Source: Nitratireductor sp. B36 (GTDB taxonomy: Bacteria; Pseudomonadota; Alphaproteobacteria; Rhizobiales; Rhizobiaceae). Taken from it: DNA of 64,000 bases. The notes under the pieces are model-generated. The model was given only the letters and a program-made list of their open reading frames with translations, was not told where the DNA came from and did no database searches. Of the stretch, positions 52,614-61,697 are shown piece by piece. The stretch's first letter is position 1, and every line of letters starts with the position of its first letter. A program made the translations under genes and the position numbers. The stretch spans positions 372,001-436,000 of the forward strand of contig NZ_JACKZY010000004.1 in the NCBI RefSeq assembly GCF_020833685.1. The letters run 5' to 3'.

Positions 52614-53885
52614 ATGGCAGCCATTTTGGGATGCATTGCCGATGATTTTACCGGTGCAACAGACCTGGCGGGCTTGCTGGGCCGCAGCGGCATGCGTGTA
52701 TCGCTCAGGATTGGCGTGCCTGCCGAACCGCCCTGCGATACGGCACCGTTTGAAGTGATTGCGCTGAAATCGCGAACCGCGCCGCGCGCGCAGGCCATCG
52801 CAGAGACGCGGGCAGCGTTCAGATGGTTGAAAGAGGCAGGTGCGCGACGCTTCTTCCTGAAATACTGCTCCACTTTCGACAGCACTGCTGAGGGCAATAT
52901 CGGACCGACAGCAGAAGCATTGATGACGGATCTCGGCATCAGGCAGACGGTGTACTGCCCGGCCTTTCCGGAAAACGGGCGGACCGTTTTTATGGGAAAC
53001 CTCTTCGTGGGTCAGCAGCCGTTGGCGGAGAGTCCCATGCGGGACCATCCCTTGACGCCGATGCGAGACAGCAATCTCATGCGTCTCCTGAATCCCCAGG
53101 TTCAGGGCTCGGTGGGACTTGTCGACCGCACTACGGTTGCCCAGGGGGAGCAAGCAATCCAAAAGGCGCTGGAAGCACTGGCGACACAAAACATCGCACA
53201 TGCGGTGATCGATGCGGTCGACGACACGGATCTTGAACGGATTGCGAGCGCCTGCCGCACCATGCCGTTGCTGACTGGCGGATCGGCCCTGGCGATGTCC
53301 TTGCCCGCGCTTTATCGATCGGAGGGTCTGATCTCCGGGGATACCGCACTGCCCAGCGCGCCACGCCTGGCCCGCACGACAGTGGTGCTCTCGGGAAGCT
53401 GTTCGGCCATGTCGAATCGGCAGGTGGAGCATTATATCCGCCAGGGTGCGCCTTCCTTATGCATCGACCCTCTTGAAGTTGCGCAGAATGGGCAGGCAGC
53501 AGCGTTGGATTGGCTTGAAAAACAGGACCTGACCGAGGCACCCATCATCTACGCCACGGCCGAACCGGCCAAAGTCAAACATGCTCAATCAAAACTGGGC
53601 GCGGCCCGGGCGGGCGCGTTGATCGAGGAAACATTGGCGTTTTGCGCCGTTGCAGCGCGTGACGCCGGTGCAAGGCGCTTTATCGTCGCGGGCGGAGAAA
53701 CATCGGGGGCTGTGACCCAGGCACTGGGCGTGTCGCAACTGGATGTCGGAGCGGAAATCGCACCGGGCGTCCCTTGGACCTATTGCCATTCGGCAGGCCA
53801 TCCCATCGCAATGGCCCTGAAGTCGGGCAATTTCGGCGCCGAAGGTTTCTTTGACGATGCCCAATCAGTTTTGGAGAGAACATGA
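52614..53885 (+). CDS. otnK: Four-carbon acid sugar kinase (DUF1537, OtnK-like)
   Basis: 423 residues of the DUF1537 kinase family. The N-terminal domain has CIADDFTGATDLAGLL (substrate Asp residues). The C-terminal nucleotide domain has SGSCSAMSNRQ and VAGGETSGAVTQALG. It phosphorylates 3-oxo-tetronates or tetronates at C4. It forms an operon with OtnC (four-base ATGA overlap) and OtnI, the set known for L-threonate and D-erythronate breakdown. Confidence 0.9.
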   Translation: MAAILGCIADDFTGATDLAGLLGRSGMRVSLRIGVPAEPPCDTAPFEVIALKSRTAPRAQAIAETRAAFRWLKEAGARRFFLKYCSTFDSTAEGNIGPTAEALMTDLGIRQTVYCPAFPENGRTVFMGNLFVGQQPLAESPMRDHPLTPMRDSNLMRLLNPQVQGSVGLVDRTTVAQGEQAIQKALEALATQNIAHAVIDAVDDTDLERIASACRTMPLLTGGSALAMSLPALYRSEGLISGDTALPSAPRLARTTVVLSGSCSAMSNRQVEHYIRQGAPSLCIDPLEVAQNGQAAALDWLEKQDLTEAPIIYATAEPAKVKHAQSKLGAARAGALIEETLAFCAVAARDAGARRFIVAGGETSGAVTQALGVSQLDVGAEIAPGVPWTYCHSAGHPIAMALKSGNFGAEGFFDDAQSVLERT

Positions 53886-54532
53886 ACACGGAAATCCAGC
53901 TGCGGGAACAGATCTGCTTGCTCGCAAAGTCGATGTTCGATCGCGGGCTGACCGGTGGCAGCACCGGCAACATCTCCGCCCGCACGGAGGACGGTGGTCT
54001 TTTGGTCAGCCCCACGGGCACCAGTTTCGGCCGACTGGACCCTGACACCCTCAGCCGATTTGACGCTGATGGCGTGCAGATTTCGGGCAAGGCGCCAACC
54101 AAGGAGATGCCCCTTCACGAGGCATTCTATCAAACACGCTCCACCGCGGGCGCCGTCGTGCATCTGCATTCGTGTCATTCCGTGGCGCTTTCAATGATGC
54201 CTGATATCGATGCGGACAATTTTCTCCCACCGCTGACACCCTACGGGATCATGAAGCTCGGCAAGGTGAAACTGCTACCCTTCTTCCTGCCCGGCGACCC
54301 GGCTATGGGTGAAGCAGTGCGTGGATTGGCGGGAAAGCGCTCGGCGGTGATGCTGGCCAATCATGGGCCGGTCGTGGCTGGCAAGGACGTGGAGGCAGCC
54401 TGCAACGCCATTGAAGAGCTTGAGGATACTGCCCGTCTCGCCATGGTGACACGCGGCCTGGGTCCCCGTTTCTTGACCGACGATCAGGTGAGCGCTCTGG
54501 TGACCAAATTCAACATCGAGTGGGATCAATGA
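53882..54532 (+). CDS. otnC: Class II aldolase (3-oxo-tetronate 4-phosphate decarboxylase, OtnC-like)
   Basis: 216 residues of the class II aldolase/adducin family. GLTGGSTGNISAR is the phosphate-binding loop. Metal His residues are in VVHLHSCHSVAL, and ANHGPVVAG carries the third. Glu in KEMPLHEAFY is the catalytic acid/base. In the tetronate pathway it decarboxylates 3-oxo-tetronate 4-phosphate to dihydroxyacetone phosphate. It overlaps its neighbours on both sides by four bases. Confidence 0.9.
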   Translation: MNTEIQLREQICLLAKSMFDRGLTGGSTGNISARTEDGGLLVSPTGTSFGRLDPDTLSRFDADGVQISGKAPTKEMPLHEAFYQTRSTAGAVVHLHSCHSVALSMMPDIDADNFLPPLTPYGIMKLGKVKLLPFFLPGDPAMGEAVRGLAGKRSAVMLANHGPVVAGKDVEAACNAIEELEDTARLAMVTRGLGPRFLTDDQVSALVTKFNIEWDQ

Positions 54533-55299
54533 AGTTTTCCGCAAACCTTGGCTTTCTCTGGACGGATCGATCTTTGCCATCCGCCATCCATGCGGCAAAG
54601 AAAGCTGGCTTCGATGCCGTGGAATGTCACTGGCCCTACGATGTACCTGCCGTTGAAGTGCAAGCTGCGCTTCAGGAAACCGGCCTTGCGATGCTCGGCC
54701 TCAACACTCGACGCGGGAACGTGAAAGACGGAGACAACGGTTTGGCCGCGCTCCCCGGGCGTTCCCCTGAGGCGCGCGCCGCCATCGATGAGGCAATCGC
54801 CTATGCCGTGGCCGTCAAGGCAGCCAGTGTGCATGTGATGGCGGGTTTCGCATCCGGCGCTGCGGCAGAAGAGGTGTTTGTTGAGACCCTGCGATATGCC
54901 TGCGCGAAGGCGCAGTCTCACGGGATCACCATCCTGATCGAGCCGCTCAACAGCTATGATGCGCCCGGATATTTTCTGAGCACGACCGATCAGGCACTGA
55001 GGATCATGGACGCGGTTGGCATCGCGAACCTGAAGCTGATGTTCGACTGTTATCACATCCAGTTGATGGAGGGGGATCTGTCCAACCGCATCAGGCACCT
55101 GCTCCCGCGCATCGGTCACATCCAGTTTGCCTCCGTTCCCGATCGCGGGCCACCGGATCACGGGGAGGTGAGTTATCCTCACATCTTCGATCTGATAGCT
55201 GATCTTGGCTATACGGCCCCTCTTGGCGCGGAATACAAGTCCGTCGGAGATACCCGAAGCTCGCTTGGATGGCTTTTTGATATGAAACGACGCGGATAG
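54529..55299 (+). CDS. otnI: Hydroxypyruvate isomerase-like protein (2-oxo-tetronate isomerase, OtnI-like)
   Basis: 256 residues, TIM-barrel isomerase (AP endonuclease 2 superfamily). Metal/catalytic Glu are in LIEPLNSYDAPGYFL and GAEYK, and DCYHIQLMEG and HIQFA supply the other ligands. OtnI converts 2-oxo-tetronate to 3-oxo-tetronate, the OtnK substrate. I use the ATG at 54529, overlapping the OtnC stop, rather than one nine bases upstream. It ends the operon. Confidence 0.9.
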   Translation: MKFSANLGFLWTDRSLPSAIHAAKKAGFDAVECHWPYDVPAVEVQAALQETGLAMLGLNTRRGNVKDGDNGLAALPGRSPEARAAIDEAIAYAVAVKAASVHVMAGFASGAAAEEVFVETLRYACAKAQSHGITILIEPLNSYDAPGYFLSTTDQALRIMDAVGIANLKLMFDCYHIQLMEGDLSNRIRHLLPRIGHIQFASVPDRGPPDHGEVSYPHIFDLIADLGYTAPLGAEYKSVGDTRSSLGWLFDMKRRG

Positions 55300-55519
55300 A
55301 GTTTTCCCTTCTAAGCTTTCACCCTTCCCGCGATCTGCCTGCCGATGAGCGCCACAGTGTTCCGATCGATACGAACAAGATCGGTCGATGAGTTTTGCTC
55401 AGCGGGGCTCTGGGATCCAGGAAGAGCAATGGAATTCATGGTTGGGCTGCGTGCAGCAGCACCTGACTGAACCGATGACTGTTCGCGGTGGCGTCTCTGG
55501 GTGATGGCGCAGGAGGTGA

Positions 55520-56608
55520 TCAACCCATCCGCCTGCCTTCATGATCGAAAAGGCACAACCATTCGCTGGGGAAGGTAACACTCACGGGGTCGCCCGGCGC
55601 ATGTTTCTTGCCTTCCCAGCTGAGCGTGTTCACGGTCAGCTTGCCGTTAGATCCCAGAGCGAGCGTCAATTGTGTCTCAGGGCCGCTCTGCTCGATGAAC
55701 TTGACGCGGCCTTCCAATAGGTTCGGACTATTTCGTCTTTGCAGAACGCAGTCCTCCAGTCGAATGCCGAGAAAGGCTGCATTCGGTTTCGACCGCGCGT
55801 CTGCGGGCAGCTCGATTGCGAGTTTCGGCTCGGTATGCGGCATGAAGACCGGACCTTGCTGCAGCAAAGCGACTGAACCTTCGAGCAGGTTCATGGGTGG
55901 TGCGCCGATGAAACCGGCCACGAATGTGTTTTCCGGTTCTCGGTAGATCTCATCCGGTGCTCCGATCTGCTCGACGCGCCCGCCGCGCAAGACCACGATT
56001 TTGTCGGCCATGGTCATGGCGTCCACCCGATCATGGGTAACAAAGATCATCGTGGAACGGAGCCGCTGATGCAGAAGCTTTATCTCGCGGCGCATCTGAA
56101 CGCGCAGCGCTGCGTTCAGATCGGAAAGCGGCTCGTCAAACAGGAATACCGAAGGCCGGCGTATGATGGCGCGGCCCATGGCGACACGCTGGCACTGCCT
56201 GCCCGAGAGCTGGCGCGGGAAGCGGTCCAGCAGGCCGTCAAGGCCGAGAAGTTTAGCCGCCTCACTTGCGCTTTTTTGCACGTTCGTTCTTCTGGACGCC
56301 GGTCATTTTGAGGGGAAAGGCGATATTGTCGGCCACGGTCATATGTGGATAGAGCGCATAGTTCTGAAACACCATGGCCACGTCCCTGTCCTTTGGCGCA
56401 AGCTCGGTGAACAGAGTCCGACCGATGCGGATCTCGCCACCGCTGACACTTTCCAGCCCCGCCAACATGCGCAACAGTGTCGAATTCCCGCAGCCTGAAG
56501 GCCCGACGAAGACCACGAACTCTCTGTCTTCTATGCGATGTCGGCGCCATGGATGACCTCGGTCTGCCCAAAGGATTTGACGATCTTCGAGAACGACACG
56601 GTAGCCAT
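55520..56608 (-). pseudogene. Decayed sugar ABC transporter ATPase (UgpC/MalK type)
   Basis: A UgpC-like gene read from ATG 56608 runs into a stop after [15 protein letters not shown]... because one base is missing in the codons for the IAIED-like segment (about 56530). A second frame change follows near 56270. In addition, Walker A reads GPSGCGNST (Lys to Asn) and the signature reads [14 protein letters not shown] (Gly to Arg and Arg to Cys). Both changes would abolish ATPase function. The C-terminal TOBE part is still readable. Active ATPase for the locus is at 47769. Confidence 0.85.
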
Positions 56609-56632
56609 GGCTGTTCCAGCTCTTGTTTGCGA

Positions 56633-56898
56633 TCAGCACACGCTGCCGGCGAGCGTGCCCAAGACGATACGCCGTTGCATGATGAGGAAGACGATGATGA
56701 CGGGCAGCGCAAACACCAGGGCCGCAGCCATCTGCAGTTCAAGAAGGGTGAAATATTCACCGCGAAAGGATGAAATGCCGGTAGCCTCTGCCCAGAGCGA
56801 TTGAGAGTTGATGAGTGTCTTGGCGAACAGGAAATCGTGCCAGTTGGTGACGAACCCGTAGATGAAAATCGCCGCAAGTCCCGGCAGCGCAAGGGGCA
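56633..56898 (-). pseudogene. C-terminal fragment of a sugar ABC permease (MalG type)
   Basis: The minus strand encodes LPLALPGLAAIFIYGFVTNW, then HDFLFAKTLINSQ and closing hydrophobic helices, the last third of a MalG-type permease. Upstream of 56899 the sequence is replaced by dispersed repeat 1 copy B, so the rest of the permease, its partner and the binding protein are gone. It lies just ahead of the decayed ATPase in the same direction. Confidence 0.8.
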
Positions 56899-57097
56899 GG
56901 GCAACGCACCTCTGTGAGGCCCGCGCCGGAAGGCTGGATAGGTCGTGGTAGGCGAGGCGGTCTTGAAAGCCAAGCGTGAGGCATGTCGGAATTTCAGACC
57001 GGTCAAGAGTGCGCATCTTCGGTTTGCTGCGAAGCCGCGCAGTCGATCGTGGACGATATTGTGGTGAGCGCGGCCGCGCAGCGTTGAAAGGCATGAC
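56899..57097 (+). repeat. Dispersed repeat 1, copy B
   Basis: Matches 40862-41062 in the same orientation, with an identical first block of about 44 bases and patchier similarity to the end at ATGACG. Its left edge coincides with the break in the MalG-type permease remnant. The following 209 bases to the LuxR gene contain nothing I can assign. Confidence 0.8.
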
Positions 57098-57306
57098 GAC
57101 CGGAACCATCGGGTTCGCCAGTCATGCCCATTCGCCATTGGCGAGGTGGTTTGGAAAACGGCAACACGACGAACCCGCAGGATCTGACTATCTGACGGGC
57201 GGTGGGTCACCATTGTGCCGTTGGCGTCGAGCAGGTTGTTCAATGGGCCTCTACGTACGGCAGCAAGACAAACCGCTGAAGCTCATTCCAAACGCAGGCC
57301 GAAGCC

Positions 57307-58455
57307 TTAGTGCCTCATCGCTGTTACCATGCCCACAATATCGGACTGCCGGCGTGCCTCCATTTTTCCCATGGCAGCGTGAAGCTGGTTCCTCACCGTG
57401 CTTATGCTGGTGCCGCGCAGCTCTGCAATTTCCTTTGGGCTCAATCCTCCTGCCAGATGCACCACGACGCGTGCTTCATTGGGTGTCAGTCCGAATGTTT
57501 CACACAGCAGCACGGCGACGTCGGGGCTGTCGGAACGACCCGCGAGCGTGAAGAGGAAACAAGGCTCTTCATTGCCAAACAAAATGCCGGATGGTCGATA
57601 TTCGAGCTCCTCCGTTGCAAGAGGAGCAATGCGACAGGTTAGGGAAGGTTTGCCGTCGGAATTCGAGATGCTGAAGGTTTGTGGTTGGCGAAAAGAGCCA
57701 TCGCTCTTGGCAATGATTGCAGAGAAGTGACGCTGCCAAGTTTCGGAAGCAAAGGCAAAACGATGCCTCAGATCGCATCGGATCACATCGCCGGTTTCGA
57801 GCAATGTTTCGGCTTGCTGATTGGCGAAAACGATTCTGCGGCTGCGTGTCACGACAAGACAGCCGGCAGATGCCGGGTCGACCACATTGACGAGTGCCTT
57901 CTTCTCGATCTCGGCTCCAGCCACTGTTCGGGCGATCTCGAACGCCTGCTGCAGATGGGGCAACATATGCCTGACGATTTCCTGCCAAGGCGCTTCCAGC
58001 CGCTCGGTGTCTTTGGCGCGAATGCTTCCGCTAAATGCGAACAGGCGGCGCTCCTGTTTGAACAGCAATGCCGAACACCCACCAGTAATGTCTTCCTGCG
58101 GGCGCACCCAGTCGTCATAAAATTCCGTGCGGCGCAAGGCGGGATCCCTCCATACATCGCCATAGCTGACGAGCTGCCCGGCCCCTGCTGACAACATCCT
58201 CCCGGCCAGAAAATCCCGTTCGAAAAAATAGTCGGCATAGGTCTGTTCAAAGGCCGGATCATAGCCGAACTGCCGTGCCCCCAGATCGATATGGGCGTCC
58301 AGATCGTAGCCTGTCAGGCAAGTGCGCACACCGCCCCCCGCCAGATCCGAGCAGGCCTGCAGAAAGCTGCTCCATTTCCCAGCGTCAAGAGCAGCCGCGT
58401 AGGCCAGCTTGGTCAGCGTGTCCAGCTTGTGTTGCACGTCTTGTCCCCAGCGCAA
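57307..58455 (-). CDS. LuxR-family transcriptional regulator
   Basis: 382 residues with a C-terminal LuxR HTH (FGLTPNEARVVVHLAGGLSP, KEIAELRGTSISTVRNQLHA). The N-terminal 300 residues contain a PAS-like region around 190-290 (GCLVVTRSRRIVFANQQAET) and no receiver domain, so it is not a response regulator. It is divergent from the autotransporter gene, 166 bp away, and may control it. Confidence 0.85.
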   Translation of the reverse strand: MRWGQDVQHKLDTLTKLAYAAALDAGKWSSFLQACSDLAGGGVRTCLTGYDLDAHIDLGARQFGYDPAFEQTYADYFFERDFLAGRMLSAGAGQLVSYGDVWRDPALRRTEFYDDWVRPQEDITGGCSALLFKQERRLFAFSGSIRAKDTERLEAPWQEIVRHMLPHLQQAFEIARTVAGAEIEKKALVNVVDPASAGCLVVTRSRRIVFANQQAETLLETGDVIRCDLRHRFAFASETWQRHFSAIIAKSDGSFRQPQTFSISNSDGKPSLTCRIAPLATEELEYRPSGILFGNEEPCFLFTLAGRSDSPDVAVLLCETFGLTPNEARVVVHLAGGLSPKEIAELRGTSISTVRNQLHAAMGKMEARRQSDIVGMVTAMRH

Positions 58456-58621
58456 ATTAGCAGTTCAGAATAGGCAATTTGTATCATGAGCTCAGATTGC
58501 CCCTCCCGTAAACAGAGTTTCGGCAAAGTCGGGCAGGCTGTTGCCATCAGCAGGATTATGCCGACGCTCCGAGACGATTTCTACTGTGAGTTTCGGTCCG
58601 AGGATGGGGAAATACAGATTC

Positions 58622-61348
58622 ATGATGAAGATTATCATGCCGAAGGTTGCTGTGCGCCACGCATCCGCGCATCGCTACTTTCACCGTGCTTGTAGCGCAG
58701 CCATGTTGTCGACAAGCGCATTCGTTGTGTGTGCGTCGCCGTTGGTGGCTACACATGTACATGCGCAAACGGTCTGGTATGGAACCAATTCCAGCAGATG
58801 GTCCAGCCCATCAAACTGGGTCCCTGCCACTGTGCCGGACTCCAATGAGAATACATACATCGCGGCGGCCGATCCCAACAACCAGCCGATACTGGACGGC
58901 TTCGTCGGCACGGGCGTCGGTCTGACACGTGATGTTTTCATCGGATTCGATGGCACAGATCCCAATCTCGGCGTGCTGACCATTCAGAATGGAGGTGTCC
59001 TGAACAGCAGCGGAGATGGACTTATCGGCTTCAGCGTAGGCGCGGTCACGGGTGAGGGCCGGGTCATCGTGCAAGACACTGGATCGCAATGGAGACTGCC
59101 CAGCAATATCCTGACGGTCGGGTACACTCATGAGGGCACTTTGACGATCCGCGATGGCGGCAAGGTTGAGAGTTATCAGGGCAGGATCGGTTCCGCTACC
59201 AATGGCGTGGGCATCGTGAACATATGGCGCACGGGGTCTGCGTGGAATCTCACCAGCGACATTGTCATCGGCGAAAGTGGTCGGGGAGAACTCACGATCT
59301 CGGACAATGGCCAGGTGACAAGCTCCAATGGCGTTCTCGGGCTCAACAGCACTGGCAGGGGCGCAGTGACCGTGGCAGGGACGGGAACCCAATTCACCGC
59401 TGCCAACAACATGTTCGTTGGCCTTAAGGGCGAAGGCGAACTGACAATTTCCTATGACGGAGAGGTTGAGATCGCTTCCGCGGTGGGAGAGGTCAAACTT
59501 GCCGACGATGCAAATTCCAAAGGCACGCTCAATATCGGTGCAGCCTCTGGCGATCCGGCGGCGGAAGCGGGGACGCTGAATGCGCCGAGCGTGGCTTTCG
59601 GCAACGGAGAGGGTACGCTTGTCTTCAATCACATCAACACCGGCTACATTTTTAGTGCTGATCTCTCTGGCTATGGCACGATCCTCCATGAAGCTGGAGA
59701 AACGACTTATACGGGGACCGGCAGTCTACTCTCCGGTGAAACGAAAGTGTCGGGTGGCCGCCTGCTGGTGAACGGCTTTCTGGGTGCGATGACAACCGTC
59801 AATGGTGGCGTTCTCGGAGGCAGCGGCAATGTCCTGGACGTTGCCGTCAACTCCGGCGGCACGCTGGCGCCGGGCAATTCCATCGGTACCTTGACGGCCG
59901 ACAATGCGACCTTCAACGCCGGATCGGTTTTCGAGGTGGAGTTGAACGACGGGGGCAACACCAAGGGGGTGAACAACGATCTTCTGGATGTGACCTTTGG
60001 CGCCGGCAACCTTGTGATCAATGGCGGCACCATACACGTGAAGCCGGAAAACGGCACCGACGACGGGTCGAGCTACACGCCGGGATTGACCTATACGATC
60101 ATCGAGGCAAACGATCGGACCGGCGAGTTCGATCAGGTGATCGATGATTTTCCATTGCTCACATTTACCGACATCTATTCCGGCGCGAATGTCTACCTCC
60201 AGTCGTCGGCGGCCTCGACCTGCCCGGGTGGCATGACCTTTAATCAGACCAACACCTGTGGCGGTGTTTTGTCCGTAGGGTCGGGCGGCATGTACAATGC
60301 TGTTGTCAATCTCACCGGATCCGAATTGTCGGATGCCCTCGACCAGCTTTCGGGCGAAATCCATGCTTCGGTCAAAGGGGCTCTGATGGAGGAAAGCCGG
60401 TTTGCGCGCGAAGCGGCGAACGCCCGTGTCCGCTCGGCCTTCGGTGCGGTAGCCTCAAATTCGGCACCGATCCTGGCCTATGGAGATGACAAGAAGCCGG
60501 CGCGCATGGCCGGTAGTGATCAGGGCATGGGTATGTGGGCTCGCGGGCTCGGTTCAGTTGCCAATTGGGATGGCGACGGAAATGCCGCCGACGCGCGCCG
60601 TTCTACCGGTGGTGTGCTACTCGGGGCCGATGGGTTTGTCACCGACAGGTTCAATCTCGGTTTGCTGGGCGGTTACTCCCGGTCGTCCATCAGTGTCGAC
60701 ACCCGCAATTCGTCTGCCACAGCCGACAGCTGGCATCTCGGTGTCTATGGCGGTGTCGAATGGGGTGGGTTCGGTCTGCGTGGCGGCGGCATCTACAGCT
60801 GGCACGATATTGACACCAGTCGCTCCGCCGCCTTTCGTGGCTTTTCCGACACTCTGTCTTCGTCATACGACGCAAGGACAGCCCAGATCTTTGCCGAGAC
60901 GAGCTATCGCTTCGATACCGCCACCGCTAGCTTCGAGCCTTATGCCGGAATTGCCCATGTGCGGCTTGCGACCAACGGCTATAGCGAAGCCGGAGGCGAA
61001 GCGTCTCTTTCGAGCGCCGACGCGGTTCTCAAAAACACGTTCACCACACTTGGTCTACGTGCCGAAACAGAGGTCCAGATTGGTGACGACGCGATGGCCC
61101 GGCTGAGCGGCGGCATCGGTTGGCGGCACGCCATCGGTGGTGTGACACCAACAACCATCCACGCATTTGCCGGTGGAGACAATTTCACAGCAGCCGGTGT
61201 ACCGATTGCCCGGGATGCACTGGTTCTGGACATCGGTGCCGACTTCGCGTTGAGTGAGATGGCAAATCTGAGCGTTTCCTATTCCGGGCAGCTCGCCGGT
61301 AACGCTGCCGACCACGGTGTGGAGCTGGATCTTTCAATTGCATTCTGA
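58622..61348 (+). CDS. Autotransporter (type V secretion) outer-membrane protein
   Basis: About 908 residues. The N terminus is an extended signal peptide ending near THVHAQT. Residues about 55-310 contain at least four repeats of the T5SS/PEP-CTERM-associated type (G-x-G-x-V-x-V-x-GTGSxW...LTVGxxGxGxLTIxDGGxV). A region with a Cys pair (CPGGMTFNQTNTC) precedes the linker. The last about 260 residues form a beta-barrel domain, ending DLSIAF with a terminal Phe. The passenger likely forms a beta-helix displayed at the surface. The start at 58622 or 58625 is chosen for the signal peptide. Confidence 0.88.
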   Translation: MMKIIMPKVAVRHASAHRYFHRACSAAMLSTSAFVVCASPLVATHVHAQTVWYGTNSSRWSSPSNWVPATVPDSNENTYIAAADPNNQPILDGFVGTGVGLTRDVFIGFDGTDPNLGVLTIQNGGVLNSSGDGLIGFSVGAVTGEGRVIVQDTGSQWRLPSNILTVGYTHEGTLTIRDGGKVESYQGRIGSATNGVGIVNIWRTGSAWNLTSDIVIGESGRGELTISDNGQVTSSNGVLGLNSTGRGAVTVAGTGTQFTAANNMFVGLKGEGELTISYDGEVEIASAVGEVKLADDANSKGTLNIGAASGDPAAEAGTLNAPSVAFGNGEGTLVFNHINTGYIFSADLSGYGTILHEAGETTYTGTGSLLSGETKVSGGRLLVNGFLGAMTTVNGGVLGGSGNVLDVAVNSGGTLAPGNSIGTLTADNATFNAGSVFEVELNDGGNTKGVNNDLLDVTFGAGNLVINGGTIHVKPENGTDDGSSYTPGLTYTIIEANDRTGEFDQVIDDFPLLTFTDIYSGANVYLQSSAASTCPGGMTFNQTNTCGGVLSVGSGGMYNAVVNLTGSELSDALDQLSGEIHASVKGALMEESRFAREAANARVRSAFGAVASNSAPILAYGDDKKPARMAGSDQGMGMWARGLGSVANWDGDGNAADARRSTGGVLLGADGFVTDRFNLGLLGGYSRSSISVDTRNSSATADSWHLGVYGGVEWGGFGLRGGGIYSWHDIDTSRSAAFRGFSDTLSSSYDARTAQIFAETSYRFDTATASFEPYAGIAHVRLATNGYSEAGGEASLSSADAVLKNTFTTLGLRAETEVQIGDDAMARLSGGIGWRHAIGGVTPTTIHAFAGGDNFTAAGVPIARDALVLDIGADFALSEMANLSVSYSGQLAGNAADHGVELDLSIAF

Positions 61349-61422
61349 TCGGTAGGCCATTTGCGACAGGGGCGCTGCTGACGATCCCTGTGGTGGCTCT
61401 GTGATATGTGGGTGTGAGAATG

Positions 61423-61664
61423 AGTGCTCCGCCATCCGCCAGGAAACCAGCACCAACCGCACCACCCACTCACAAACCCGATTGACGCCGGGCTTGAGGT
61501 CGCGGATTAATCCGCGCTGCGCGGTATGAAGCAGTGGTATCCCGTCAATTTTCAGACTAACGTCGCGTTTAGTTAGCCCATGTTTGTCAATTGGTTATGA
61601 AGTCTCGGACTCCGCCTGAAATTCTGGCTTGCTTGGACGGAAGCGGCCCTTGTTTTCCGTTCGG
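61423..61664 (+). repeat. Dispersed repeat 2, copy B
   Basis: Matches 41136-41384 in the same orientation, best across CCCACTCACAAACCCG, GACGCCGGGCTTGAGGTCGC and GGATTAATCCGCGCTGCGCG. It fills most of the 350-bp gap between the autotransporter and the PucR gene. No other feature is seen there. Confidence 0.8.
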
Positions 61665-61697
61665 CTAGAGCCCGAAAAACCTCGGATCTAGTCAATG

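Noticed and set aside
52455-53432. Upstream extension of the glycoside hydrolase frame to 923 codons
   Set aside because: It runs antisense through the OtnK gene and has no family resemblance; a GTG at 52454 with a good ribosome site starts the domain.
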